NCBI GenBank assembly: GCA_964457365.1
Contig: CAYWFP010000113.1
Location: forward strand, 1 to 11,286
Source: CAYWFP01 sp964457365
GTDB taxonomy: Bacteria; Planctomycetota; SZUA-567
Direction of reading: 5' to 3'
Length of the DNA stretch: 11,286 nt
Made by a program: the position numbers and the translations under genes. The notes beneath the pieces were generated by a model. The model made no database searches. It had not been told where the DNA came from and was given only the letters and a program-made list of their open reading frames with translations. Below are positions 1 through 7,163 of this stretch, in pieces; position 1 is the stretch's first letter, and each line of letters starts with the position of its first letter.

Positions 1-233
1 AGGATTGCATAAAGTAACGTTTCGGCGTGGCCTTTGCCGAGCGTGAAGCGGTCCCGCCGCGGGTCGTCGCGCTTTTCCGGGCTGGCGCGAAGAATTCCGC
101 CTTGATAGAGCGATACCAGTATTTCGACACAGGAGAACGAAGAGGATACGTGCCCGCCGTGCCGAATGCACATCCTGGCCACGCGCCGACGCATTACAAG
201 CGCTTTTCGTTCCAACTCTCGATTGCTCGACAT
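1..233 (-). CDS. Transketolase, N-terminal (TPP-binding) part, cut by the left edge
   Basis: Reading the minus strand from an ATG at 233 gives 77 codons that stay open to the window edge. The translation matches the start of the short-form (split) transketolase N-terminal subunit: an Arg-rich helix with RRRVARMCIRHGGH around residues 15-28, then SCVEILVSLY (34-43), then RDRFTLGKGHA (60-70). His28 and the GKGHA histidine (His69) sit where transketolases keep the histidines that contact the thiamine diphosphate cofactor and the donor ketose. The family moves a two-carbon ketol unit between sugars. An in-frame stop at 252-254 limits the start; GGACGAG lies 6 bases upstream of the ATG as a plausible ribosome binding site. 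The gene begins 42 bases after the preceding glycosyltransferase ends, so it is probably in the same operon. The split form would need a C-terminal subunit gene further left. Substrate is unknown; a glycan-specific role is inferred from context. Confidence 0.85.
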   Translation of the reverse strand, partial: MSSNRELERKALVMRRRVARMCIRHGGHVSSSFSCVEILVSLYQGGILRASPEKRDDPRRDRFTLGKGHAETLLYAI

Positions 234-275
234 GATGATCTCGTCCGTCGATTAGGGTCCGGTCAATCCCCCGGG

Positions 276-2021
276 CTATCGATTCAAAAATAACTTCCTG
301 ACGCCCCAAAACAGCCATACGGAAATCATGTTTCCGAACAATCGTTCTTCTCGCCAACGCTCTGCGATCAATATCCGATTTTTTTCGATATATTCGAGAA
401 AAGCCTTATGCTCTTCGTGAACGCCCATTCTAAGGGAAGAGCAGACGCGGCTGGAGAATACGAAGTCGCCCTGTAAGCCTTCTATTGCCGAATCGGTTAA
501 CATGAATTTAAAATCGTCGATCAACAGAAGTCCGTTTTTGGACATATGGCTCACCGCTCTGGCTAATGCTGCGTTCGGGTCTTCGAATTCCGCGGGCCGA
601 AAAAGCATCAGGTCGACATTCGGGCGAGAAGTAACCCTGTTTTCCAGCCGATCGAAAACCGTCTGCGGGTCACCCGGAATATTATGCACCAGGCCGTGAT
701 GTGTGGCGGAAGCGAAACCGGGATGCCATTTGTGCTTGTACTCGTAGCTGGGCGCGATCTCCTGCATGAGCGTCCGGAGAAAAAAGAGCTCTCCGCTCTT
801 CTTGTTCAAGTACTGTCTGCCGATAAGGCGGTGGTCGGTCGTTTTCCGCTCCGTCTCCGATTCCGGATAGATCGTTATGATCTCGGCACTCGGATTCAAC
901 GCGCTGATCAATGCGGATGCGGATTCGTCGACGAGACAGAAGTCCGGTAAATGCTTTCTTGAATCGTCCGGAGTGGCGACGACCTCGCAAAAACGATGGA
1001 AGGGCCTTGTGGTCGCAAACCAGTATAATGGGAAAAGATAGGGTTTGATGTATAGCGAGTTGAAGGGTAAGCTTCGTTTTACCGCTGTCCTTGCCAATTG
1101 TGTGAGTTGTGGCGTTGAATCGGTAAAATCATTGCCGACGGCGGGAGGCGTTCTTTCTCCGGATACCGCTTCGCGTATCTCGAGCGCTTCGTTCGGAATG
1201 CCGGGAGTCTTGTTGACCGGCGCGAAGTCGATATTCATCGGCTTGTTGGCTCTTTGAAGTTTGAGCGCTGCGTTCTCCGCGCTGATTGACGGATCGTACG
1301 AGACGACGCCCAGTCCCGACAATTCGTAAAGCGGGTGGGTGATACTGGCGGCAAGACCCAAGCGCGAATCGATTTTGCCCCAGCCGTGCATCCTTTCGTC
1401 AAGCCCCCCCGCCTCTTTCCAGATTTCCTTGGCGAATATCATCGCTCCGAAATCGGCAGCAATTCCGGGATTGATGAAATTCTCGCCGAGCCAGTTCGTC
1501 GACAATGTCAGATAGCGATCCAATTCTTCGAAAGAGGCCTTGGTCTCCTGGAACTGATGCGGAATGATATGACGTTTCACGAGCATCACGGTTTTCTGCG
1601 GCTCGAACGGCAGAGGGATCTCCTCCTTCAATATTTGCCACAGGCGCTCGATTGAATACGTCGTGAACAGAATGTCCGCAGGCATGTGCAGAATGTATTT
1701 TCCGCGGGAACGTTCGATGCCAGCGTTGAATGCTACGGGAATATTGAAAACGGCCCCCTCGGGATTGTATTTGTGCGCGATCTTCGCGGGAACGACGACG
1801 AACCGGACGATCGGCGCTGCCTGCTCGCTTAAGTGGAGCGCCTGCGCAACCGGCTCGTCGCTGTTCCAATCGACGATCAGTATTTCGAGGCTCGTAATAT
1901 CGGCGAAACGCGCGAGCCCGTATACCAGATAGTTTACCGAAAGCTCCAGGCGGGGAACGAACATACCCCCATAATTGTCGTTGCGCGTCGCGAGGACCAG
2001 GGACAGGAGAGGATCGTTCAT
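276..2021 (-). CDS. GT2-type glycosyltransferase with long C-terminal region, possibly methyltransferase-like
   Basis: A 581-residue protein starting at the ATG at 2021. The open frame runs further upstream, but that extension lies inside the previous gene, while GAGGA sits 8 bases before this ATG. Residues 1-260 look like a GT-A fold: SLVLATRNDN (7-16), a strand ending in VDWNSDEP (50-57), GKYILHMPADILF (107-119) where the metal-binding acidic motif is expected, and GGLDERMHGWGKIDSRL (205-221), which resembles the acceptor-side motif of galactosyltransferase-type enzymes. The metal motif is only PAD, with a single Asp. Residues 310-530 are a second region; NVDLMLFRP (468-476) followed by SKNGLLLIDDF (494-504) resembles late strands of a class I methyltransferase fold, but I see no clear SAM-binding glycine motif. 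The C-terminus (VWLFWGVRKLFLN) is amphipathic and could touch the membrane. It starts 5 bases after the upstream stop. Probable role: adding a sugar to the glycan; donor unknown. Confidence 0.8.
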   Translation of the reverse strand: MNDPLLSLVLATRNDNYGGMFVPRLELSVNYLVYGLARFADITSLEILIVDWNSDEPVAQALHLSEQAAPIVRFVVVPAKIAHKYNPEGAVFNIPVAFNAGIERSRGKYILHMPADILFTTYSIERLWQILKEEIPLPFEPQKTVMLVKRHIIPHQFQETKASFEELDRYLTLSTNWLGENFINPGIAADFGAMIFAKEIWKEAGGLDERMHGWGKIDSRLGLAASITHPLYELSGLGVVSYDPSISAENAALKLQRANKPMNIDFAPVNKTPGIPNEALEIREAVSGERTPPAVGNDFTDSTPQLTQLARTAVKRSLPFNSLYIKPYLFPLYWFATTRPFHRFCEVVATPDDSRKHLPDFCLVDESASALISALNPSAEIITIYPESETERKTTDHRLIGRQYLNKKSGELFFLRTLMQEIAPSYEYKHKWHPGFASATHHGLVHNIPGDPQTVFDRLENRVTSRPNVDLMLFRPAEFEDPNAALARAVSHMSKNGLLLIDDFKFMLTDSAIEGLQGDFVFSSRVCSSLRMGVHEEHKAFLEYIEKNRILIAERWREERLFGNMISVWLFWGVRKLFLNR

Positions 2022-2026
2022 GACGC

Positions 2027-3622
2027 TTATCCTCGTCGGGTTCTTGAAGTGCCGAGTGCGGCCGTGAAATGATCGATCCAGTTTTGGCGCGAAAAATGGT
2101 TTGTCGGCAGCCGACTCAGAATATTGGTCTTCCCCTCCGGCGATTGCGACATTCCGGGAGTCAATGCCCTTGCCGCGGCCAATGCCGGATGGTGGAATGC
2201 GCGTGCGAGACGCAACGTCTTCTCGGCGGATTCCGTATCGCCGATACACAGGTACAACACGACCATGTACGCGAGTTCCACGGGATCGTAAAAGTCATCG
2301 AATCCCGAATGCGCCTTAACGTGGTTCATGTTGGCCACGAACAGCCCGAACGCTCCCTGCAGGTTCCCGGTGAAGAGATTGATAATCGCGCAGCCGATAA
2401 TCGCCTCCGGGCACCATGATACGTATGACAGCGCTTCTTGGAAGCTCGTGGCGGCTTCTTCTATCCGGTTGTTTTGCAGTTGCTGGTATCCTTTTTCCCA
2501 AAGTGTTCTGAGAACGTTGGGGCCGTTTTCGATACGACGATAATCCACTTCGCGCTTGTTGACGACGGAGAACTCGAATATTCTCTCTTGGATCACCTTC
2601 TGTTCGTCCGAACACCGACGATACGACTTGAGCCATTCCAGAAAAGACAGGAACTTGGTTTGCGGATCGATATGTGGATGCACCATCTTGTAGCCGGCGT
2701 TTGTAATTTTTTCCAGGGCAGACGGATTGGCGAAGAGATAGGTCAGTTTTTCGAGGACATCGTCTTCGGTCGCAAAGACGCAATTGTTCATGTCGACGAA
2801 ACCGAATTCCTTCAAAATGGCGCTCTCTTCAGTAATCAGGCAACAACGGCAGGCGGGGATTTCGATGTGCTTGCATACCAGGTAATGGAGTTCGGTTCCG
2901 CAGGTGAGCGCCAGTCGGCAGCGGTTCAGCATTCGTCCGTATTTCTCGAAACGGACATCGTGCGAACCGGGAATCAACTCGCGATGCGCGATCCGGGGAG
3001 CATGGTAGATCGGCGTCTTGCCCTCTATCTTGTCCATGATCTTCTGGCGCCAGGGATAATGTTTGTTTGCTCTCTGGAAAAAACCGCCGCCGAAAAGGCC
3101 GATGGCAATACACTTCTCCTCGCCGTAATCTTTGTAGTACTCGTTTGTAATCGTCCATGAATTCGGCGCAAAATAGACGGGAAGGTCGGGGGATTGATAG
3201 GTCAACTCGTCGGGGACGGTCAGAGAGCAGAAGCAGGCGCAACAGCCTAGTTTGCGAAGAAACTGATAGCCGGCGTAATGCAATGGGGAATGCTTGTCGA
3301 CAATCAGGTAGCCGGCCCGCGGAATTTGCGGATGCGTCGCGTAATCGCGCGGCATGACGGCCGAGGTCGGTAGTGTCTGCTCTTCACACGGGCTGAAAAC
3401 AAAAACCACGTCCGGCAGAAACGCCTCGATTTCTTCACCGAGGTCACACCTATATGTAACGGTTTTCGTTTCGAACTGCAATTCCAGAAACGGGAGCAGA
3501 TGCTTGTCGTAATAGCTTTTCGAAAACACCTCTCCGGTTTCGCTCTGCAGAACCGGCGGGACCAGTACGAGACATTTCGATTTGTCCATGCTCATAACGT
3601 GTCGCTCGTTATCGCGTAACAT
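2027..3622 (-). CDS. CgeB-like glycosyltransferase with TPR-like C-terminal domain
   Basis: A 531-residue protein. Residues about 228-335 resemble the C-terminal half of CgeB/'glycosyl transferases group 1' proteins (GT-B fold): KYGRMLNRCRLALTCGTELH (227-246), then ACRCCLITEE (257-266), a short loop, and ATEDDVLEKLTYLFANP (284-300), the usual donor-binding helix pattern. The N-terminal half (15-210) has alternating hydrophobic strands such as CLVLVPPVL and DVVFVFSPCE. Residues 371-485 form helical pairs that look like tetratricopeptide repeats (GYQQLQNNRIEEAATSFQEA at 378-397), probably for protein contacts. Cysteines are unusually clustered (GCCACFC at 126-132; CRCC at 258-261). The start is uncertain: the ATG at 3622 lies one base after the ATP-grasp stop with no clear Shine-Dalgarno, while ATGs at 3595 and 3589 would remove 9 or 11 residues. 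No signal peptide or membrane segment. Donor and acceptor unknown. Confidence 0.75.
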   Translation of the reverse strand: MLRDNERHVMSMDKSKCLVLVPPVLQSETGEVFSKSYYDKHLLPFLELQFETKTVTYRCDLGEEIEAFLPDVVFVFSPCEEQTLPTSAVMPRDYATHPQIPRAGYLIVDKHSPLHYAGYQFLRKLGCCACFCSLTVPDELTYQSPDLPVYFAPNSWTITNEYYKDYGEEKCIAIGLFGGGFFQRANKHYPWRQKIMDKIEGKTPIYHAPRIAHRELIPGSHDVRFEKYGRMLNRCRLALTCGTELHYLVCKHIEIPACRCCLITEESAILKEFGFVDMNNCVFATEDDVLEKLTYLFANPSALEKITNAGYKMVHPHIDPQTKFLSFLEWLKSYRRCSDEQKVIQERIFEFSVVNKREVDYRRIENGPNVLRTLWEKGYQQLQNNRIEEAATSFQEALSYVSWCPEAIIGCAIINLFTGNLQGAFGLFVANMNHVKAHSGFDDFYDPVELAYMVVLYLCIGDTESAEKTLRLARAFHHPALAAARALTPGMSQSPEGKTNILSRLPTNHFSRQNWIDHFTAALGTSRTRRG

Positions 3623-3623
3623 T

Positions 3624-4649
3624 TTAACAACCAGTGGGCGCCGCCGGGTCTTCGATGAAGATCTCGGAAAGGCTTCGCACGCACATGCCGCGCTTATGCA
3701 GAGGCCGTACGAAAGCCCCGGTTTCGAGATAGTCGATCAACAGCGACGGTTCGTTCACTCCACTGAGTGCGCGCATGTAAACCGAACCGGAGAAGCGGGG
3801 ATTGACTTCGAACGGCAGAAACCGCCCCGCTTTCATTCTTCCCTGAATATTCAGTGGGCCGATGCTGTCGACATTCGCGGCGATTCGTTCGACGGCATCG
3901 CGGACGCGCGGGTACGTGTCGAAGCGACCTTCGCCGTACGGACTCGAAATGAGTATCTTGCCGAATTGGTAGCTTATCGAAAGCTTGTTCTGGAATTGCC
4001 GCCGGTAGATCACAACGCTCAGTATTTTTCCTTGCCCGCCGAGAAGAACGCCGGCGCTGTACTCTCCCTCGTCGTGCGGAATATATTCTTGAATGATGCC
4101 GTCGAGTCCGGCTTGTTTGAAAAGCTGCATATGCAATATAAGTGTTTTTTCGTTCTCGGCGGCGAAAACGAATTGGCTCCCTCCGCTCGCGTTAGACGGT
4201 TTGATAATGCAGGGATAGGCCAAGTTTGAAGGCAATTGATCAAAGGCGCAATCCCACGATTTTGGCGCCGGTATGTCATGCTTCGTGAAGAAGGCGGACG
4301 CCTTGCTTTTGTCTGCGAACGTGTCGATTGTCTCGGGCGTGTTCTGAACGACAGTAACAAGCTGATCGAAGGTCGAGCGGTGACGATTGATGATGCGCAT
4401 TGTCGGTTCGCCGCCGGCGATCAGATACATGGGCTTTTCCGTTTCGATCAGTCGGCGGAGTTCATGTACGTAGTTCTTCTTCTCAAGGATGAACGTTTTG
4501 GAAAACACGGGATCGAAGTGGCCGTAAGCCCGCGCGGAGATATCGCATCCGTAAACGTTAAAACCGCCGGCACGTGAGAGACACCTGGCCAGTTGAGCGC
4601 CGACCGATGCGCCCCCAATTCCCGCGATCAGGACTGTTCTGTCGTTCAT
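3624..4649 (-). CDS. ATP-grasp family ligase (CarB/PylC-like)
   Basis: A 341-residue soluble protein. ATP-grasp enzymes activate a carboxylate as an acyl-phosphate and join it to an amine or thiol. The N-terminal domain (1-105) starts with a Rossmann-like strand and glycine loop, VLIAGIGGASVG (6-17), as in the pre-ATP-grasp domain of carbamoyl-phosphate-synthase-like proteins. The ATP-binding part has PCIIKPSNASGGSQF (146-160) with the nucleotide-binding Lys150 and a glycine-rich loop, IIQEYI (185-190) for adenine contact, and FLPFEVNPRFSGS (277-289), whose Glu281 and Asn283 match the magnesium-binding pair. All the hallmarks appear intact. The ATG overlaps the aminotransferase stop (ATGA), indicating translational coupling, with GGAGAAG upstream. 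Being coupled to a sugar aminotransferase suggests that it acylates an amino sugar or amidates a uronate; that is inference. The substrate cannot be read from sequence. Confidence 0.85.
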   Translation of the reverse strand: MNDRTVLIAGIGGASVGAQLARCLSRAGGFNVYGCDISARAYGHFDPVFSKTFILEKKNYVHELRRLIETEKPMYLIAGGEPTMRIINRHRSTFDQLVTVVQNTPETIDTFADKSKASAFFTKHDIPAPKSWDCAFDQLPSNLAYPCIIKPSNASGGSQFVFAAENEKTLILHMQLFKQAGLDGIIQEYIPHDEGEYSAGVLLGGQGKILSVVIYRRQFQNKLSISYQFGKILISSPYGEGRFDTYPRVRDAVERIAANVDSIGPLNIQGRMKAGRFLPFEVNPRFSGSVYMRALSGVNEPSLLIDYLETGAFVRPLHKRGMCVRSLSEIFIEDPAAPTGC

Positions 4650-5779
4650 TCCGACAACTTCTCCATATCCCGCAGAGCGGCTTTGAGGCTACCGACTACG
4701 TAATCGATGTCGTCATCCGTCATGTCAAAATAGCTCGGCAGATTGATCCCGCTTCGTGAGACTTCGTGTGCGACCGCGCTCCCGCTATCTTGTCGATACA
4801 TGGGAAGCGCCGTCAAGGGATAGAATACCGGCCGCAAAGCGACGCCCCGCTGGTTGACTCTATGAATCAATTCGTTCCGTTTCTCGAAATCGAGTCCGTA
4901 GCGTTTCCCGAATACTACCGTCGGCTGCCAATACGCATTGAAGACATGTTCGGGTTCGGCATTCATGGCGATATCGTCCACGCCGTCGAGCAGACGTTTG
5001 TATTTGGAAAAAACCTCCCGCTTGTTCGCGATCAGCTCTCCCGCTCTTTCGAATTGAGCCAATCCCATCGCCGCGATCATATTGGCCATTTTGTATTTCA
5101 GTCCGATCTCGTCGACCCAGAGCATGTTGTGCTTCTCCGGTCTTCGCCCTTGATTTTCGATCGGGTGTATTCGTTCATTGAGTTCCTCCGAGGCCGTAAC
5201 GACGATGCCGCCCTCTCCGGTGGTCAACGTCTTGGTGCCGTGCAGGGAAAAGACGCCGATATCGCCGATGACGCCCGCCTGTCGGCCTTTATACTTCGAG
5301 CCGATCGCTTCGGCCGCATCTTCGATCAAATAGAGTCCGTGGTCGCGGGCGATGTCTCCGATGGCGTCCATCTCGCACAGGTTGCCGTAAAGGTGAACGA
5401 CGATTATCGCTTTGGTCTTTTCCGTCAGCGCCTTCCTGATTTTGTCGACGTCGATACACCAGTCATCTCTGTTGCAATCGACGAAGACGGGCTTGGCGCC
5501 GAGCCATGAAACCGGAAAGGCGCTGCCGACCCAAGTCAGATCGGGAACGATCACTTCGTCGCCCGGGCCGATGCCCAAGGCCATCAGGCTGATGTGCAGT
5601 GCTCCGTGACAGCTCGATACGGGCCAGACGTAAGGGACGTCGAAATATTCTCTGAGCTTGTCTTTGAATCGATTCAGATAATTGCAATAGTCCGCACCCC
5701 ATCCGGTGGCGACGGCGTCGTTGACATAATCCTTTTCAAGTTGGGTAATGGACGGCTTGGCCGCGAGAACTTTTCTCAT
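4646..5779 (-). CDS. DegT/DnrJ/EryC1/StrS (ArnB-type) PLP-dependent sugar aminotransferase
   Basis: A 377-residue fold-type I aminotransferase of normal length for nucleotide-sugar aminotransferases such as GDP-perosamine synthase, ArnB or PseC. Visible landmarks: GPGDEVIVPDLTWVGSA (71-87), VVHLYGN (127-133), EDAAEAIGSKYKG (153-165) with Asp154 that pairs with the pyridine nitrogen, and FSLHGTKTLTTGEGG (177-191) in which Lys183 is the Schiff-base lysine. The phosphate-binding stretch reads SSCHGALH (55-62), where the commoner form has Thr before Gly-Ala-Leu or a Gly-Thr pair. Such enzymes transfer an amino group, usually from glutamate, to a 4-keto (or 3-keto) nucleotide sugar. It begins 127 bases after the dehydrogenase gene ends and its stop overlaps the ATP-grasp start. 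The motif wording is closest in my memory to perosamine-synthase-like proteins, but no GDP-mannose 4,6-dehydratase is in view, so substrate class is left open. Confidence 0.92.
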   Translation of the reverse strand: MRKVLAAKPSITQLEKDYVNDAVATGWGADYCNYLNRFKDKLREYFDVPYVWPVSSCHGALHISLMALGIGPGDEVIVPDLTWVGSAFPVSWLGAKPVFVDCNRDDWCIDVDKIRKALTEKTKAIIVVHLYGNLCEMDAIGDIARDHGLYLIEDAAEAIGSKYKGRQAGVIGDIGVFSLHGTKTLTTGEGGIVVTASEELNERIHPIENQGRRPEKHNMLWVDEIGLKYKMANMIAAMGLAQFERAGELIANKREVFSKYKRLLDGVDDIAMNAEPEHVFNAYWQPTVVFGKRYGLDFEKRNELIHRVNQRGVALRPVFYPLTALPMYRQDSGSAVAHEVSRSGINLPSYFDMTDDDIDYVVGSLKAALRDMEKLSE

Positions 5780-5822
5780 TCTTCTGTTCCGGTCTTGCGG
5801 CGCTTTGGTTTCCCTGAAAACT

Positions 5823-5891
5823 GGCGGCGTTCGCGGTCAGAAACGGCGCGCGTCGGTCTCTCAGGCACCAGGGAAGAAGCGAGACGCCGCC
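5823..5891 (-). other. Long inverted repeat in the spacer between the dehydrogenase and aminotransferase genes
   Basis: Positions 5879-5891 and 5823-5834 are complementary over 12 base pairs with one bulged C (minus-strand arms GGCGGCGT-C-TCGC and GCGAACGCCGCC), enclosing a 44-base loop. It occupies more than half of the 127-base gap in an otherwise overlapping gene set. No T tract follows. It could be an mRNA processing or stability element, or a regulatory fold ahead of the aminotransferase; I do not recognise it as a known riboswitch. Confidence 0.45.
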
Positions 5892-5906
5892 TGGATAAGA
5901 CGTTTT

Positions 5907-7163
5907 CTACAGACAATAGCGAAAATCCATAACTGGTTTTTGGCTCAACAAAGCTTTGTTGTCGATGAATTCCTTCCATGCGGTAAGCAATACCAGCAGC
6001 TCGGATAAATCGACGATTTCCTCCAGCGATTGCGCATATGCGACGTCGAAGCTATAGTCCTTTGCGAAATTCGGCATGGCCAGGGGATCGTAGATACGGA
6101 GATTAGTATAACCACCGTCGATCAGTTCCCGGATTATCGAAGCCGACGGCGTATTTCGAATGTCGTCCGAGTTGGGCTTAAACGCTACTCCCAGGATGCC
6201 GATCTGCGTTTTGGGGGAATGGTTTCGCATGATCTCGCCGGCGACGATGCCGGGCATCTTCTGATTGAGTCCGATCACGGGCCGCATCACTTCCGGAGGA
6301 TACCCCGCATCCTTGCAGACCTTGACCATGATTTGGGTGTCCTTGGGCAGGCAATAGCCGCCGTAACCGCAGCCGGGGTATACGTAGTTCTTCATTTGGC
6401 AAGGCTCGCCCCGCCAGCGCCGGTCTTCATGGAGTATTTTGAATGAGCGGGCGATATCGATTCCGCCGATGTGTTTTGCGGCGTTTGCCATATCGTTGGC
6501 GAAACTGATCATCGTGGCCAGCATGGAATTCGAGAGGCATTTGATATATTCGGCTTCGTTCAACATGACATAATGAATGACGCCGCCGAATGGTTCGTAA
6601 AGCTTGTCGAACATGGGCCGCATTTCAAAGTCGTCTTCGTCTAACCCGACGACGACCCGGTCCGGATTCATGAAATCGTCGTAGGCATATCCTTCGCGCA
6701 GGAATTCCGGGTTGTTGGCAATCTCGATGTGCCGCGTGCGTAGTTTTTCAGCCAAGTAGGGTTTAATTCGATTCGATGTCGTTCCGGGAGGGACGGTCGA
6801 TTTGATGACAAGGTATTTGAAGTTATCGAGTTTATTTTCTTCCACGATACCGGTGATCGCGTCGATCGCTTGAAAAAGCTGGGTCAAGTCCGAACTCCCG
6901 TCCTCGCCCTCCGGAGTTCCGACACACAGAAAGGCGCACTCGCTTCGGGACAAGGCATCCGACAGATCGGACACGAAAAAGGTTTTGTCGCGTGTTTGCT
7001 CCAGGGCTTCCTGCAAGTGCGGTTCAAAGAAAGGAACCCGACTGTCACGCAGGGACGACATCTTCTCCCGGGAGACGTCGTAGCCATAAACGGTGATGCC
7101 CTTGGCGGCGAAACAGAGCGCGGTTGTCAGGCCGACGAAGCCCAAGCCGATTATCGTTACCAT
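5907..7163 (-). CDS. ugd: UDP-glucose 6-dehydrogenase family protein (UDP-glucose/GDP-mannose dehydrogenase)
   Basis: A 418-residue protein starting at the ATG at 7163, with GGGAGG 7 bases upstream; the longer open frame to 7706 lies inside the previous gene and is not used. Family members oxidise a nucleotide sugar twice with NAD to a uronic acid. Residues 1-30 hold the NAD-binding loop IIGLGFVGLTTAL with GxGxxG at 6-11. Further motifs: FLCVGTPEGEDGSSD (78-92), KSTVPPGTT (121-129), NNPEFLREGYA (150-160), EAEYIKCLSNSM (203-214) with the conserved Lys208, and YVYPGCGYGGYCLPKD (260-275) where Cys271 is the catalytic nucleophile. GVAFKPNSDDIRNTPS (325-340) opens the C-terminal domain. All catalytic residues are present. 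The start codon sits inside the last 7 bases of the SDR gene. UDP-glucose is the likeliest substrate because a UDP-glucuronate-decarboxylase-like enzyme is next door, but a GlcNAc- or ManNAc-type substrate is not excluded. Confidence 0.92.
   Translation of the reverse strand: MVTIIGLGFVGLTTALCFAAKGITVYGYDVSREKMSSLRDSRVPFFEPHLQEALEQTRDKTFFVSDLSDALSRSECAFLCVGTPEGEDGSSDLTQLFQAIDAITGIVEENKLDNFKYLVIKSTVPPGTTSNRIKPYLAEKLRTRHIEIANNPEFLREGYAYDDFMNPDRVVVGLDEDDFEMRPMFDKLYEPFGGVIHYVMLNEAEYIKCLSNSMLATMISFANDMANAAKHIGGIDIARSFKILHEDRRWRGEPCQMKNYVYPGCGYGGYCLPKDTQIMVKVCKDAGYPPEVMRPVIGLNQKMPGIVAGEIMRNHSPKTQIGILGVAFKPNSDDIRNTPSASIIRELIDGGYTNLRIYDPLAMPNFAKDYSFDVAYAQSLEEIVDLSELLVLLTAWKEFIDNKALLSQKPVMDFRYCL

Noticed and set aside
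27..293. Plus-strand frame of 88 codons at the left edge
   Set aside because: It lies antisense to the transketolase fragment, whose motifs are clear, and its own translation resembles nothing recognisable.
1404..1410. Run of seven C (G on the coding strand) in the GT2-type gene as a phase-variation tract
   Set aside because: The frame is intact and encodes the conserved Ala-Gly-Gly-Leu-Asp segment; seven is short for a contingency tract and nothing else points to switching.
2022..2249. N-terminal extension of the GT2-type gene to an upstream ATG at 2249
   Set aside because: The extension lies wholly inside the upstream glycosyltransferase gene and reads as low-quality sequence; GAGGA precedes the ATG at 2021, where the GT-A fold begins.
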